Below, piece after piece: positions 1-11,176 of a stretch of 64,000 nucleotides of DNA; the stretch's first letter is position 1, and each line of letters begins with the position of its first letter. The translations under genes were made by a program, and so were the position numbers. The DNA lies in the NCBI RefSeq assembly GCF_024323335.1, contig NC_066585.1, positions 179,121,149 through 179,185,148 of the forward strand, in the 5' to 3' direction. The notes under the pieces are model-generated. The model was given only the letters and a program-made list of their open reading frames with translations, did not search any database and was not told the DNA's origin. The stretch comes from Lathyrus oleraceus. Its lineage: Eukaryota > Streptophyta > Magnoliopsida > Fabales > Fabaceae.

Positions 1-572
1 GCGATCAAGATCTTCAACTTTCATGTTGGACAAAATTCCATTTGAAGCTTGTATGATGATGTAAATTTGAGGAGAGGAACTTTCCATTTTTGGCAGCTTC
101 CAATTACAGGTCACCTGCTATTTTTGGAAACTTTTCATCTGACTTCAAATTCTTCAATCTTGATCTTTGAAATGTCAAATAAGACTTGTATGGACATGAA
201 TGAAGCCTTTCAAACCATCTCCCACCTTCAAATCCATTAAATCAGGCACAGTTGACCACAATTGACTTTCTAGGGTTTCAGATGAAATCCAACCTGACTG
301 ATGACTTCTGAGCATCCAATCTTTGGCCAAACCACTTCAAAAGGACCCATATGTCATGTGAACTTGATAAACCAACCCTAGGGCTTTGTCTCAATGGAAA
401 TGGCACATGCTTGCTTGTCTGACTGATTCTCCTGATCAGTTTGACCTAATCTTGTCTGTTGACTTGCACTTGGGCAAAGGACAATGCAATGCTATGCAGT
501 GGACTATGTTATGTTAATGACCTAATTATGAAAATGTATGTACAATGGTAGGTGCAAATTTGAGGTGCTACA
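1..572 (-). mobile_element. H: end of an Ogre-like LTR (partial)
   Basis: This is the outer (5') end of a minus-strand Ogre-like LTR cut by the window edge. It ends in plus-strand GAGGTGCTACA at 572, which matches the ends GAGGTGTTACA of the element B LTRs at 15309 and 32202. The text also parallels B's LTR around 14500-14660 (CAACTTTCATGTT, CCATTTTTGG, AATTACAGGTCA, GGAAACTTTT), but it is a different, diverged family. At 573 an Athila-type env-like reading frame begins abruptly, so H is inserted in element E. The other end and the target duplication partner are off-window; CCTAT at 573-577 would be one copy. No coding capacity is seen. Confidence 0.75.
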
Positions 573-573
573 C

Positions 574-1560
574 CTATACTCTGGACCAGATGGGTATGCT
601 ACTTTCAGGCTCTTTGGAGTTGAGTACTCTTTCAGCCAGAAAGAGTTCGGCGACCTATTGGGTTTCCAAAGCACTCCTGATGTTATCCCAGAGACACCTA
701 TGGGATATTTTTTGGGTAAGGAGGTTGAGAAGTTTTTGAGTGATATATCAGGTGGCGGAAGTTAGGATCCATCTACACAGCTGTCTCATGTTATACATAA
801 CCCCGCCTTCAAATACTTTCAGATGATATTAGCATATTCCTTCTTGGGAAGGCCGGATGCAAAGACACTACTGAGTGAAGAGGAGATCTTCCTATTATTT
901 TGTGCATCCCAGTCTCGCCACGTAGCATGTGGGAAATTTTTGTTATATAGTCTCAGCGGTATCTCCAGATCTACCGAAGGAGTCATCCATGTGGGAGGAA
1001 TCATCACGCAGATTGTTGTCGCTTTAGGTCTGTCTCGCAAGCTGTCACATCTCCGGATTTACTGTGGGTACGCTACCATGGACATCGACTTCTGTTTGAC
1101 CAGAGGGTTGATGAGGAGAGCCTCTTTCCACCCATGTCAGTTCCGACTGCTAGTCGACAGTGAGGCTATCCACTATTTCACACTGCCAAATCCTATGATG
1201 ACCAGTGTGCATGATCCAGCGAATTGGAGTTATGCTCTGGAGGGCCAGGGAGAGACCGTCGAGGAGCCGAGATCACCACTCTTTGCTGAATACACGCCTA
1301 CACCACCATCTCCCAGAATCACTTTTTTCTCTAATAATCTTTCATTGCAGACCCCCGACATCCGCACTCAGATTGCTGAGTGTCGTAGAGAGATCGCAGA
1401 GCTTAGACAGGAGGTGGCTGACCTCACTTTACAGATGGGAGTGTCTGATCTCACCCATGCTACTGAAGCCGACTGTCTATACCAGGAGATCGCAGAGCTC
1501 AAGCAGGAGGTAGCCATGCTCCGTGGATCTTCTCAGGAAGACGACATCCCTACTATATGA
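574..1560 (+). pseudogene. E env-position ORF, copy 1 (5'-truncated)
   Basis: This is the C-terminal part of an Athila-type protein encoded in the env position (the family annotated as Arabidopsis retrotransposon ORF-1 or putative plant transposon protein). Its function is unknown. The N-terminus is removed by LTR H, and an in-frame TAG lies at 763-765. Otherwise one frame stays open to the TGA at 1558. The block FRLFGVEYSFSQ followed by DLLGF, then NPAFKYFQ and ILAYSFLGR, aligns with copy 2 downstream (FRMFAVEYEFST, LASLLGI, NPAIRVFR, LLACTIFGR). The last 70 residues carry heptad-like repeats (IAECRREIAELRQEV, then IAELKQEVAML), suggesting a coiled coil. No signal peptide or membrane segment is visible, so calling it an envelope protein is not supported. 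Confidence 0.7.
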
Positions 1561-2224
1561 TCTCACCATTTCATCTTATTTTATCCCTTTTTTATATTTT
1601 TCTCATATTTATATAACTCATCTTATATTATCGCATTTGAAATATTATATAAACTACATCTATACATCAATATTTCTACTTTTATCTATATATGTCTTAT
1701 GTTTGTTTTATTTGCACTTTTTTATTTTAGTTGTTTATTTATTTATTAGTCTAATATTTAATCTTTGTTTTATTTTTATTTTTATTTTTACTTCGATAAA
1801 AATTATGCAAGCCAAGGATACTAGGAAATCACAAGACAAATGCTATTCGGACCCCTCAAAGCCAAAAGACAAGAGAAGCCCAAACCAAAGGACCAAAATC
1901 CGGCCCAACCAGATTTTGCCTTGTGGCGCCCGCCATAGACCCTGTGGCGCCCGTCATAGACCCTGTGGCGCCCGCCACAACGTCTGTAAAGGTCGGGGCA
2001 GAACCCCTTTCTTCACCATTTTTACACCTTACAACCTTCCAAACCCATTTTTTCACCTTGGAAAAACATCCTTGAACCCACAAAAAGCTCATACTTTTCT
2101 AACCACCACACCGTACAAATCATTTTTCCGATTTCCATTTTCATTTTCATCCATCGGATTTCGTAAAAATCCAACCTTTTCACAAACCACTTCATCTTCT
2201 TCATCACTTTTCAAGAGTTTTCAA
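1561..2224 (+). other. E leader between the two env-position ORFs
   Basis: The first part (1561-1810) is very AT-rich with runs of TTTTATTTTTATT. The rest is the untranslated leader of env copy 2 and contains the GC-rich triplicate at 1922-1984. The frame happens to stay open from 1523 into copy 2, but the low-complexity composition and the good ATG at 2225 argue that this is leader rather than protein. A TTTTATTTTAG at about 1720-1730 is a possible splice acceptor. Confidence 0.5.
1922..1984 (+). repeat. E palindromic phrase, three 21-bp tandem copies
   Basis: The 21-bp unit starts at 1922, 1943 and 1964 (core TGTGGCGCCCGCCA). The third copy is a near-perfect palindrome, TGTGGCG-CC-CGCCACA. 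The flanking text CCATAGACCCTG recurs in E's 3' LTR at about 4978-4993, and the core returns in inverted form at 5066-5106. It stands out sharply from AT-rich surroundings. Confidence 0.85.
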
Positions 2225-3682
2225 ATGGAGTTTAACGGATTCATTCTTCGAGGAGGGAAACCCGGGGATAGACAAAGAAAAATCATCGAACGGTTGCAAA
2301 ATCGGGAAATCCTCCCGACAAGGTATGTTGACGAAAACTGTCTCTACACTTTAGGTATCTATCATAGCATATTTCATTTATTAGATAATTTAGGTTTGCA
2401 TAATTTCTTTTCCAACAAAGAACCTACCTATGAGCGGTTGACAATTGAATTTTTTAGTTCCTTAATTTATATTGTCAACCCTAACATTGCTAGCATAGTT
2501 GGTACTGTCAGATTTAGAATGTTTGCTGTTGAATACGAATTCAGTACTGACGAACTAGCCAGCTTGTTAGGAATCCATCATGGGGACGGTGCTATTTGTG
2601 AGGCCCCTTTGGATTCGGAGTGGTCAGTTGAGGTATTTTCCTTCTGGGAGCGTTTATCAAACACTTCCATAAACTCTTTTGAAGGAGTTCTTGCCTCAAC
2701 TATCCATAACCCGGCCATCAGAGTTTTTAGATATCTGTTGGCATGCACTATTTTTGGCCGGGAGAATCCAAATAAGGTTAATGCTAGAGAGCTTCTATTT
2801 TTACAAGGAAGCCTCACAAATAGACGTATTAATTCGGTCCCGTTCATGCTTGCTCATATGACTTTAACTTTGAATAAAGCGGGACCGATTTCTTTTGGTG
2901 GATTGATTATATCTATTGCTCGGGCACTTAACCTGAACAATGAAATGGCTACCCTAGACCCCTTGCCTCCTCGCACAATTAACCTAAAATTTCTGAGAGA
3001 CATGAAATTGTGTCGTTCGAGGAGAAAAGGAGGCTATATGCTTATGGTTCATGGTGTAGCCATCCCGTCTGTTGTTTTGCCATGCACTAGACGTACAGAT
3101 GTACGAGATGAAAGGAATTGGACCTACGCTTTAGATGCTCCACCTGTTTTGGGTCCTCTTCCTCCTAACATTCCTGATGAGGGGGGACATGACACTGATG
3201 ATGAATATGATCGGAGAGAGAGATCTCCCATACCCCATGTGTCCCCCCATCATCCTTCACCACCACACACCGCACCAACTTCTTCTTCTGCAGGTACCAC
3301 TTCTGGCTTCTATATTACAGAGGAGATGTGGCGTGACCACATGGCTAGAGAGCAAAGGCGTGATGACCTACTCTCTACCATCCAGCAACAAATGGCGGAT
3401 AACATGAGCTTCATACAAGAGTCGCAGCGGAGGACAGACAGGTCCTACGACACTGTTCTACAGTCCCTGCAAACGATCACAGATACACAAGCCCGTCAGC
3501 AACACTACCACTAGAGACACATGGCACTCATTGAAGCCACTCAAGGTTCCATTATGGGTAACCTTCGAGAGGTGAGGACCGCTCATGATGCCCAGCAGGC
3601 GAGGATGGATCAGAGAGACCGTCGTCGTACCCGATCCCGTCGTCCACCTCAGGATGATGAGGGCACTAGTGGTCAGCAATAG
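2225..3682 (+). pseudogene. E env-position ORF, copy 2
   Basis: This is an Athila-type env-position protein of about 485 codons, role unknown. The start is ATG 2225 (MEFNGFILRGGK). The frame is open except for TAG 3512-3514, after which it continues to the natural stop TAG 3680. The globular part spans about residues 60-300, including the pattern FRMFAVEYEFSTDELASLLGI and NPAIRVFRYLLACTIFGR. A proline/histidine-rich, disordered linker follows (about 305-360), then a Q/R-rich helical tail ending in basic RRDR and RRTRSRR stretches. I see no signal peptide or membrane helix. It is homologous to copy 1 (574-1560), to element C's ORF at 55193 and to D's fragment at 59056. Confidence 0.75.
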
Positions 3683-4772
3683 GTTGTCAGGTAACTCTTC
3701 CCTTATCTATCGTCTTTTCTTTATTACCTTTCTCGTTTTTTCCTTTATCGCTTTTTCTTTGCTGTTTTTAGATAGTTTATTTATTGTTATTTCCTTTTAG
3801 TTGTTTATTTTGCTTTTTAGTATAATGCATGAGTCTGACGAGTCACCAAATATAGTAGATCTTTAGTACAATCCTACCTCCCCATACCTTTAGCCCTACC
3901 AAAAAAAATTTTTGCAAAAGAAAATAGTGTTATTCCGAAAGTTTTCAGGTTTTAAAGACATGTTTTGAGTAAGGATGCGGTGACTTGGGAGAACTTTGCG
4001 AAACATCAGTATTATTTTAGCACCATAGACTTCGTAAATATAGGAACCACTCCCGAAACCCCATATACCATGGCCCTAATCATCATTTCCGTATAAGTCC
4101 TCAGTAGTTTATCTCAGCAGTCAGCTCCGGCCTACGCATCCTCTACGTAGGGGACCGATGCAAATAAGTGAATGATCCAGAAAAACAAAAAAAAATAAAA
4201 GAAAGCAAAAAGGCAACTCCGGTATAGGTGACCCTCACAAAGTCATTTAAACCAAAGAATTGTAAAAAATTGCTACAAAAAGAAAAAGGAAAAGAAAAAC
4301 TTACCCACTGTTAGTTGGTTCAGAGGTATCTGGCACTGAACTCGGTAGGGAGGATTACGATCCGATCCCCCACAACTACAGTTGGGTCTAATAAAAGGGT
4401 TTACACATATTTATGTGCCAGAAACCCCATGCTCAGATCATAATCACTAACAGGCCACTCTACTATGAAGCATGTACGGATAACAGGCTTAATGTGATTG
4501 CGCCTGAATGAAAAGGACACAAAAAGAGATGAAGAGGCAGGCCTAGGTATTGTGGGATAATATGGGTTGGTTAATATAGGAATGAAGTTTATGTCTGTAT
4601 TTGCGGATTAGTGTCATCATGATACCCTTAGTTCACTCAGTTAGTACCTATCACTGCGTCCCGACTTGAACTTAGAATTTTTACCTGAAGCACTCGTTTA
4701 CACCAGTTTTTCTTTTATGAGCTTTTTAATGTTTTGCTTTAGGACAAGCAAAGGTTTAAGTGTGGCAGAGTT
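3683..4772 (+). other. E 3' untranslated tail and polypurine tract
   Basis: This is a non-coding stretch between the env-like stop and the 3' LTR, as is usual in Athila-type elements. It holds a purine/A-rich block (about 4170-4300: repeated AAAAACAAAAAAAAATAAAAG and AAAAAGAAAAAGG text). The tract AAGTGTGGCAGAGTT immediately before the LTR at 4773 is the likely plus-strand primer (PPT). The preceding AGGACAAGCAAAGG parallels GAGGACAAGCAATAAG before D's LTR and GGGACAAACAAAATG before C's 3' LTR. No gene is seen. Confidence 0.6.
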
Positions 4773-5065
4773 TGATAACACTGAAATTTACCGTATTTTC
4801 GACTCCGATTTCACATGCATTCTAGTTGTTTTATTGTTATTTTGTTGTGTTATTGCTATGTTTTCCTTTGTTTTCAGGTTTTTACTTTAATCGGAGCCCC
4901 GGTCGAGAAAAAGAGTGAAAAAGAGCTAAAAACCCTAAAATTCAACATTTTGTACTTGTGGCCTACCCCATGGATGGCGCCATAGACCCTGCCATGATGT
5001 GTCCAAGCTCAACTTCCCTCAACTGCCACGTTCCCCACTACTTCCACTAAGGTGCCTCAGATTGG

Positions 5066-5106
5066 CCTTGTGGCGGGCGCCATGGCCTTGTGGCGGGCGC
5101 CACAAG
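5066..5106 (+). repeat. E palindromic phrase in the LTR (two copies)
   Basis: There are two adjacent copies of CCTTGTGGCGGGCGCCA. The second forms a 9-bp inverted repeat, CTTGTGGCG-GG-CGCCACAAG. A weaker relative, ATGGATGGCGCCATAGACCC, lies at about 4970-4989. The copies sit about 70 bp upstream of the LTR TATA box. Confidence 0.85.
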
Positions 5107-5173
5107 AGGAAAAGTTTTCCCTCCCATTTTCAAGTTGAAGGGCATCCTTGTCATTTCCATCTTTTTACTTGCT

Positions 5174-5181
5174 TATAAATA
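5174..5181 (+). promoter_or_regulatory. TATA box of the E LTR
   Basis: TATAAATA lies in GCTTATAAATAGAAAC, about 400 bp into the LTR. Transcription would start about 30 bp downstream, near 5205-5215, placing the minisatellite in R/U5. The position and match are good; the start site is inferred. Confidence 0.55.
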
Positions 5182-5460
5182 GAAACTCGAAATCACTTTT
5201 ACAAGCATCCAAACTTAGAACAGAGGCAAACTCAGAGAAACTTTGTTTCACTTAGGCATATATTATGTATTTTAAAGTGGTAATCGCTTCGCATTGGAGT
5301 GTTACCATAATTGTGTAATCAAGTCTGTGATAGAGTCTGTAATCGAGTTTGGAGCACTTTGGAAGGAAGTTAATCCTGCCGCCATTTTTATTTCCGCTTT
5401 GCAATTTACTCAACCATCCGATTGGAGCAGGTTTTTATTACTTGTCATTATCTTATTTAT

Positions 5461-5712
5461 TTTCTCGCACTCGCTTTACTTTATTTATTTCTCGCACTCA
5501 TTTTACTTTGTTTATTTCTCGCACTCGCTTTACTTTGTTTATTTCTCGCACTCGCTTTACTTTATTTATTTTCCCGCACTCGCTTTAAATTATTTATTTC
5601 CTCGCACTCGCTTTAAATTGTTTATTTCCTCGCACTCGCTTTAAATTATTTATTTCCTCGCACTCGCACTACTTTTATCTACTTTCCGCACTCGCACTAC
5701 TTTTATTTATTT
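5461..5712 (+). repeat. Minisatellite in the E LTR, about nine 26-28-bp units
   Basis: Repeats of the type CTCGCACTCGCTTTACTTT plus ATTTATTT drift from a TTTACTTT form to a TTTAAATT form and then to CACTACTTTTAT. Open frames across it encode only the repeat and are not genes. Confidence 0.9.
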
Positions 5713-6496
5713 TAATGCACTTTTACTTTACCATGTCTAACTAAATTTATAAGGTTAGAATGTAAGGATCGTAATTGAACCGATAATCCGTACAATTGTT
5801 CGTAGAAACACTTAAGGGCTATTTTAACTTTCAACTTAAGTTTTCCCGCACTTCAATTTCGTTGGGTAAGATCGAAAGCCGTCCAACGTCTATTTAAACT
5901 TAATTGTTTTTAACTATTTCAAAAACAGCGAAAGCGCTTTGTTTAGTTCATTAGGAGATTTTAACATTAAGAAGAAAAGAGATTTTAAAACTATTTTTGG
6001 ACGCGTTTATAAGTTTAGAGTCTGGTTCGTGAGAACCTCTTTTGGTTAAGAAATCCAGGTTATAATACTTTTCAACTTAGTCAAGATACTATATTTCTTA
6101 AAAATAGGTTTACTACTCTAACGCAATGTGCGCCTTTTTATAAGTGACAATAAGAGGGTTTGATTAGGGAGTACAACTCAGTTCTGAATACACGAAAGCG
6201 ACAGTTCCTGTTAAATTAGTTCTTTTCGAAGTAGGAAACATTGCCCATAAGTAGTTCTATTAGCAAGTACTTGGATTATTAATTGATTACGTGAATTACA
6301 TTCGACCCTGTCTTTATTAATTAATCTTTATTCAACACTTTACTTTTCATTGCACACTCCAAAAAAACACCTACTTTGATTGCCTTTGATAAACACCATA
6401 ACAATAGATAACGATAGATTGACACTTGGTCTCTGTGGATTCGACAATCTTTTATATTACTCTGACGCGTTCGTATACTTGCGAAACACCGCATCA

Positions 6497-9367
6497 ATGT
6501 GCGATCTTGAACTCACTACACAGCTCTTTCATCATCTTATTGTTTAAGTTAGATCCATTATCAGTAATGATCTTGTCTGGCACACCATATCGACATATGA
6601 GTTGGTTCTTGATAAACTTCACAACCACCTGCCTGGTCACATTTGCATATGATGCCGCTTCAACCCATTTGGTGAAGTAATCAATAGCTACGAGAATAAA
6701 ACGGTGGCCATTCGACGCCTTTAGTTCAATCATGCCAATCATGTCAATTCCCCACATGGAGAAAGGCCATGGCGAGGAAATAACATTCAGAAGTGTCGGG
6801 GGAATATGAATCTTATCCGTATAAATCTGACACTTGTGGCATTTCTTCACATATTTGCAGCAGTCGGACTCCATTGTCAGCCAATAGTAGCCTGCTCTCA
6901 ACAACTTCTTTGCCAATGCATGTTCATTGGAATGAGTACCAAATGAACCCTCATGGACTTCAGTCATCAACAGGTCTGCTTAGTGTCTATCCACGCATCT
7001 GAGCAGAACCATGTCAAAATTCCTCTTGTAAAGCACATCACCATTGAGGTAGAAACTGCTAGATAATCTCCTCAAATTCTTCTTATCTTTAACAGATGCC
7101 CCAGGCGGGTACGTCTGACTCTGAAGAAAACACTTGATATCATAATACCACGGCTTATCATCTTTTACTTCTTCAACTGCAAACACGTGAGTTGGTCTAT
7201 CCAAGCGCATCACGGTAATATTGGGGACTTCATTCCAATACTTCACCATAATCATTGAAGCAAGCGTAGCAAGAGCATCCTCCATCTGATTCTCATCTTG
7301 AGGAATATGATGGAAGTCAACCTCAGTAAAGAAAGTTGAAATCCTCCTCGCATAATCTCTGTATGGGATGAGGCCAAGCTGATTCGTCTCCCATTCATCT
7401 TTAATCTGATTAACAACAAGGGCCGAATCACCATAAACATCAAGATGTTTGATCCTAAGATCAATACACTCTTCCAAACCCATAATACAAGCCTTATACT
7501 CCGCCATATTATTCGTGCATTTGAAAGTTAGCCTTGATGTAAAAGGAAAATGTGTTCCTTGAGGAGTAATAATCACTGCCCAATACCATTTCCATACTGA
7601 TTAACAGCACCATCGAACACCATACCCCATCGGGAACCAGGTTCTGGTCCTTCATCGAGTGTAGGCTCATCACAATCTTTCATTTTCATATACAGAATCT
7701 CCTCATCAGGGAAGTCATACTGCACCGACTGATAATCTTCAATTGGTTGATGTGCCAAATGGTCAGCCAAGATACTGCCTTTAATAGCTTTTTGAGCTCG
7801 ATACTCAATATCATACTCAGATAACAACATCTGCCAACGGGAAATCCTCCCAGTGAAAGAAGGCTTCTCAAAGATATACTTGATTGGATCCATTTTGGAT
7901 ATCAACCAAGTCGTATGATTCAACATATACTGGTGTAAGCGCCTAGCAGCCCAAGCCAAAGCACAACATGTCTTCTCAAGCATTGAGTACCGAGACTCAC
8001 AGTCAGTAAACTTCTTACTCAATTAGTATATTGCATACTCTTACTTCCCAGATTCATCTTGCTGACCAAGGACACAACCCATGGAATCATCGAGCACAGT
8101 CAAGTACATAATCAACAGTCTCCCTTCAACAGGCGGAGACAGAATCGGAGGCTCAGACAAATACTCTTTGATACTGTCAAAAGCTTTCTGGCAATCCTCG
8201 GTCCAATCATGACGCTGATCTTTCCGGAGGAGCTTGAATATATGCGCACATGTGGCAGTCATGTGGGATATAAATCTCGAAATATAATTCAAACGGCCAA
8301 GAAAACCTCGGACTTGCTTCTCAGTCTTGGGTGCAGGCATTTCCTGTATTGCTTTGACTTTGACAGGATCAACTTCAATACCTCTTTCGCTAACAATAAA
8401 GCCCAATAACTTGCCGGAACGGACTCCAAATGTACACTTGTTCGGATTCAAGCGGAGTTTATACTTCCTCAAACGCTGGAAAAGCTTCAACAAGTGTTCT
8501 ACATGTTCAACTTCCATTTTCGACTTTGCAATCATATCATCAACATATACCTCAATCTTTTTGTGCATCATATCATGAAACAAGGTAGTCATAGCTCGTT
8601 GATACGTGGCTCCGACGTTCTTCAAATCGAAGGGCATCACTCGATAACAGAATGTTCCCCAAGGTGTGATGAATGTTGTCTTGTCCATATCCTCGGGTGC
8701 CATTTTAATCTGATTATAACCGAAAAATCCGTCCATAAATGAGAAGACGTTGAATTTAGCTGTATTGTCTACCAACATATCAATATGTGGTAGAGGAAAA
8801 TCATCTTTCGGACTAGCTTTATTCAAGTCACGGTAATCTACACACATTCGGACTTTTCCATCTTTAATCTACACAATATGTGGCACAAGCACAATATTGG
8901 CCACCCATTGAGGATATGTAGAAGTCACCAGAAACCCCGCATCAATTTGCTTCTGGACTTCTTCTTTAATCTTCACTGCCATATCAGGATGAGTTCTTTT
9001 GAGCTTCTGCTTCACAGGCACACACTCGGGCTTCAACGGAAACAAATGTTGCATGATATCAGTATCTAGACCAGGCATGTCTTCATACGACTAGGCAAAG
9101 ACGTAGACATATTCTCGTAGCAACTCAATCAACCCCTTTTTAACAGACTCTTCAAGGAGTGCCCCAATCTTCACTTCACGAATGCAGTGTTCAGACCCCA
9201 AGTTGACTGTTTCCAGATTCTCAAGATGCGGCTGAATGATCTTCTCTTCGTGCTCAAGCAGACGGGTAATCTCATCAGGAATAACATCATTTTCTTCTGC
9301 CTCAAATACAGGGAACTCAAAGTTGGGAGATGGTGTTGGATCATTATGTTCAATGGGTTTGCTTAAC
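6497..9367 (-). pseudogene. A pol: RT, RNase H, second RNase H, integrase (decayed)
   Basis: Exon 2 of the Ogre-type polyprotein. RT (about 9080-8300) shows CVDYRDLNKASPKDDFPLP and the catalytic YVDDM. RNase H follows (YSMLEKTCCALAWAARRL). The second RNase H-like domain is about 7640-7380 (MVFDGAVN, then CTNNMAEYKACIMGLEE and the DSALVVNQ motif). Integrase has the zinc motif with CHKCQIY and the core WGIDMIG with ITDNGSN. Lesions are a TAG for tryptophan at about 9093, stops near 8877, 8041 and 8022, a frameshift near 7575, and a stop near 6978. The coding ends at 6497, where LTR E starts, just after the EFKIAH region of the integrase core. Confidence 0.85.
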
Positions 9368-9641
9368 CTGCATAATGATTTCGAGTATAAAAGAGATTTC
9401 AGAATTCAAACAAGGCAAATCATTATGCAGATGAAAAAGATTGATTTTATCCTCTTTTTTAGGGTTTTATGGTGATCACCAATTTCATGCAAAAAGTAAA
9501 AAGGGAAAATAATTTGAAAAAGAAACATTTAACATGTGATTATTGAATGAATATCATTGTATTAATCAAATTATGCCAACAATGTCTTCACTTCTCCTTT
9601 TGTCATGGGAGAAGGGTTTTTTAAGCAAATGAACACATTAC
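9368..9641 (-). other. A: predicted intron between protease and RT
   Basis: On the minus strand the protease frame meets a TAA whose preceding base starts a donor, GTAATGTG (G at 9641). An acceptor ATTATGCAG ends at 9368. Removing the 274 nt joins the two frames without a stop, in phase 2, which is the same phase and donor type (GTAAT) as in element B. Ogre elements are known to carry a spliced intron here. Confidence 0.65.
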
Positions 9642-10189
9642 GTTGACTCGTGGATAACTGTTGGAACATCAACAACGACCCAGTTATTACAGATCCCGCC
9701 AGGTATGACAAAGTTGCCAAGGTCTTCCTCTTCATCATCTTCCACAATGGCAGCAGCTTCCTGATCTTCCATGGTGTGGATGAAACCTCCACTCTGGAAC
9801 AGCCCACGATCATTGGAAACACCAGAAGAATACCCTATGCCAGCTCGGGACTTGTTATCTTCCAACTTGATCATTTTCCCCAAACCAGAAGTTGCACCAT
9901 GCTCAATGGCCAACTTTGCATCATTATAGGAGACAAATGAAGAAATTCCTTTCCTCGAAGGCTCAGTAATAGATAAGGCTTGGAACAGAGTCCCAACCTC
10001 ATCCTCAACGTTGATATAGGAGAAGGAAGATAAATGACTGGCCAAGAGAGCCTTTTCTCCCCCTATCATCACCAACTTTTTGTTCTTCACGAACTTCAAT
10101 TTTTGGTGTAGGGTGGATGTCACGGAGCCTGCCTCGTGAATCCATGGTCTGCCAAGCAAACAGCTATAAGACGGATGAATATCCATGAC
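9642..10189 (-). pseudogene. A protease, C-terminal part
   Basis: This is the second half of the aspartic protease region plus the linker towards RT, cut from its first half (32203 onward) by element B. Recognisable blocks are MDIHPSYSCLLGRPWIHEAG and TLHQKLKFV, the retropepsin flap-to-ILGRP region, followed by an acidic linker. This 183-codon stretch is open. Relative to B's own copy, about seven codons are missing right at the insertion point. Confidence 0.85.
10185..10189. repeat. Target site duplication of B, left copy
   Basis: ATGAC immediately precedes the LTR end TGTCGC at 10190. The partner is ATCAC at 32203-32207, identical at 4 of 5 bases. A's protease frame is continuous across the site once one copy and element B are removed, which supports this as the true duplication with one later substitution. 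Confidence 0.75.
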
Positions 10190-10341
10190 TGTCGCAACGC
10201 GAAAAACAACCGGCGGAAAAATACAGAGCCGCCACCGACACTATTCATCCTATGACGGAAAGGGAGCGCAGGACTAACCTAAGAAAGGGAAAGGAACGGT
10301 CTTACGACCAGAGATTACAAGGTACGGGAGTCGGTTACGCA

Positions 10342-10363
10342 AGGGGAAGGTATTAGAACCCCT
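10342..10363 (-). other. Hairpin AGGGG/CCCCT near the LTR end of B
   Basis: The inverted repeat AGGGG...CCCCT has a 12-nt loop, AAGGTATTAGAA. The other LTR has the same structure at 27234-27255. Element A's LTR has a counterpart at 37808-37828 with TGGG/CCCA arms. Confidence 0.5.
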
Positions 10364-10530
10364 CACGTCCGCCGTACTCGACGGGATCCACGCTCAAAAG
10401 ATAGCTCAAAGAATAGGAAAAGGTTGCTAATAAAAACTGCTCAAAGAAATTGCACAAATTGGAATAATAAACAGGTGAAAGAAGATGGAGGAAATGGAGG
10501 AAGGGGACTCGGCAGGATGTCGCATCCTAG

Positions 10531-10577
10531 GCCTACGTAGTTTGTCAGAAACAAACATCAGAGTCAACGTAGTTCGG
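10531..10577 (-). other. B LTR stem-loop module 1
   Basis: The outer arms are CTACGT...ACGTAG. The inner arms are GTTTGT...ACAAAC, followed by ATCAGAG. The copy in the 5' LTR is at 27423-27469. Confidence 0.6.
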
Positions 10578-10615
10578 GGAAAAGGAGAGATGCTTGCTAA
10601 GACATCGCGTCTTAT

Positions 10616-10664
10616 GCCTACGTATCTTCTCTATCCAGAGAATAATCAGAGCACTCGTAGCTCG
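10616..10664 (-). other. B LTR stem-loop module 2
   Basis: The outer arms are CTACG...CGTAG and the inner arms TTCTC...GAGAA, followed by AATCAGAG. The copy in the 5' LTR (about 27508-27556) has one substitution in each stem. Confidence 0.6.
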
Positions 10665-10725
10665 GCTAACGCACGCCGAAATAAAACACCAAAAAAGAGA
10701 CGCTGAGACGTCAAAAGAAACACTC

Positions 10726-10899
10726 AAAAGGAAACAGAATGCCAATACATGGACTTATATCCGACTCCTAACAACAACCAAACAAAAGGAAACAGAATGT
10801 CAATACATGGACTTACATCCAACTCCAAACAACAACCAAACAAAAGGAAACAGAATGCCAATACATGGACTTACATTCAACTCCAAACAATAACCAACA
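10726..10899 (-). repeat. 58-bp tandem repeat, three copies (B LTR)
   Basis: Units begin AAAAGGAAACAGAATG at 10726, 10784 and 10842. The same array is in the 5' LTR at 27618-27791, so it predates insertion. A further AATGAACCCCAA repeat runs from about 10906 to 11043. Confidence 0.9.
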
Positions 10900-11176
10900 C
10901 AAATAAACCCCGAAGATGAACCCCAAGTGAATAATCATCACAAACGTCACAAATGAACCCCAAGTGAGCGACAACCGTCACAAATGAACCCCAATGAATC
11001 TCAAGGATGAACCCCTAATGAATCTCAAAGATGAATCCCATAAGGTATAAACATACCACAGACGCACACGCTGAACAAATAAGTACTCACACCAAAACAG
11101 AGAAGAGGGTGAACACACACAAGACAACATAGCAAAAAAGAAAAAGGGTGCCCGGAGATATTGCTCGCAACCTCCT

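Larger units (their letters stand above)
573..6496 (+). mobile_element. E: Athila-type LTR retrotransposon, 3' portion
   Basis: This is the right-hand part of a plus-strand Athila-type Ty3/gypsy element. It holds two env-position ORFs in a row (574-1560 and 2225-3682), a long non-coding tail and a 3' LTR (4773-6496). Its pol, gag and 5' LTR are outside the window on the far side of LTR H. At 6497 the sequence changes to the minus-strand integrase of Ogre element A, so E is inserted in A. The lineage call rests on the env-like ORF after pol and on the PPT/LTR layout shared with elements C and D. Confidence 0.75.
4773..6496 (+). mobile_element. E 3' LTR
   Basis: The LTR is 1,724 bp, beginning TGATAACACTG directly after the PPT and ending CACCGCATCA, with terminal TGAT/ATCA complementarity. 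It includes the family palindromes (4965-5106), a TATA box at 5174, a minisatellite at 5461-5712 and the conserved CTCTGTGGATTCGACAATC text near the end that C also has (CTCTGTGGATACGATATTAA). Element A's integrase resumes at 6497; ATGTG (6497-6501) would be the target duplication. E's 5' LTR is outside the window, so pairwise age cannot be estimated. Confidence 0.8.

Noticed and set aside
1523..2224. N-terminal extension of E env copy 2 to 1523
   Set aside because: It is open by chance through T-rich leader and the triplicate phrase; the composition is not protein-like and ATG 2225 fits the homologues.
5294..5644. Open frames of 60-116 codons across the E LTR repeat
   Set aside because: They encode only the repeat unit in three frames, and no start context or domain is present.
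5461..5712. CRISPR-like spacing of repeats
   Set aside because: The spacers are themselves part of a 26-28-bp tandem unit; this is a plant minisatellite.
10594..10893. 99-codon frame in the B LTR
   Set aside because: It translates the 58-bp tandem repeat and is not conserved as protein.
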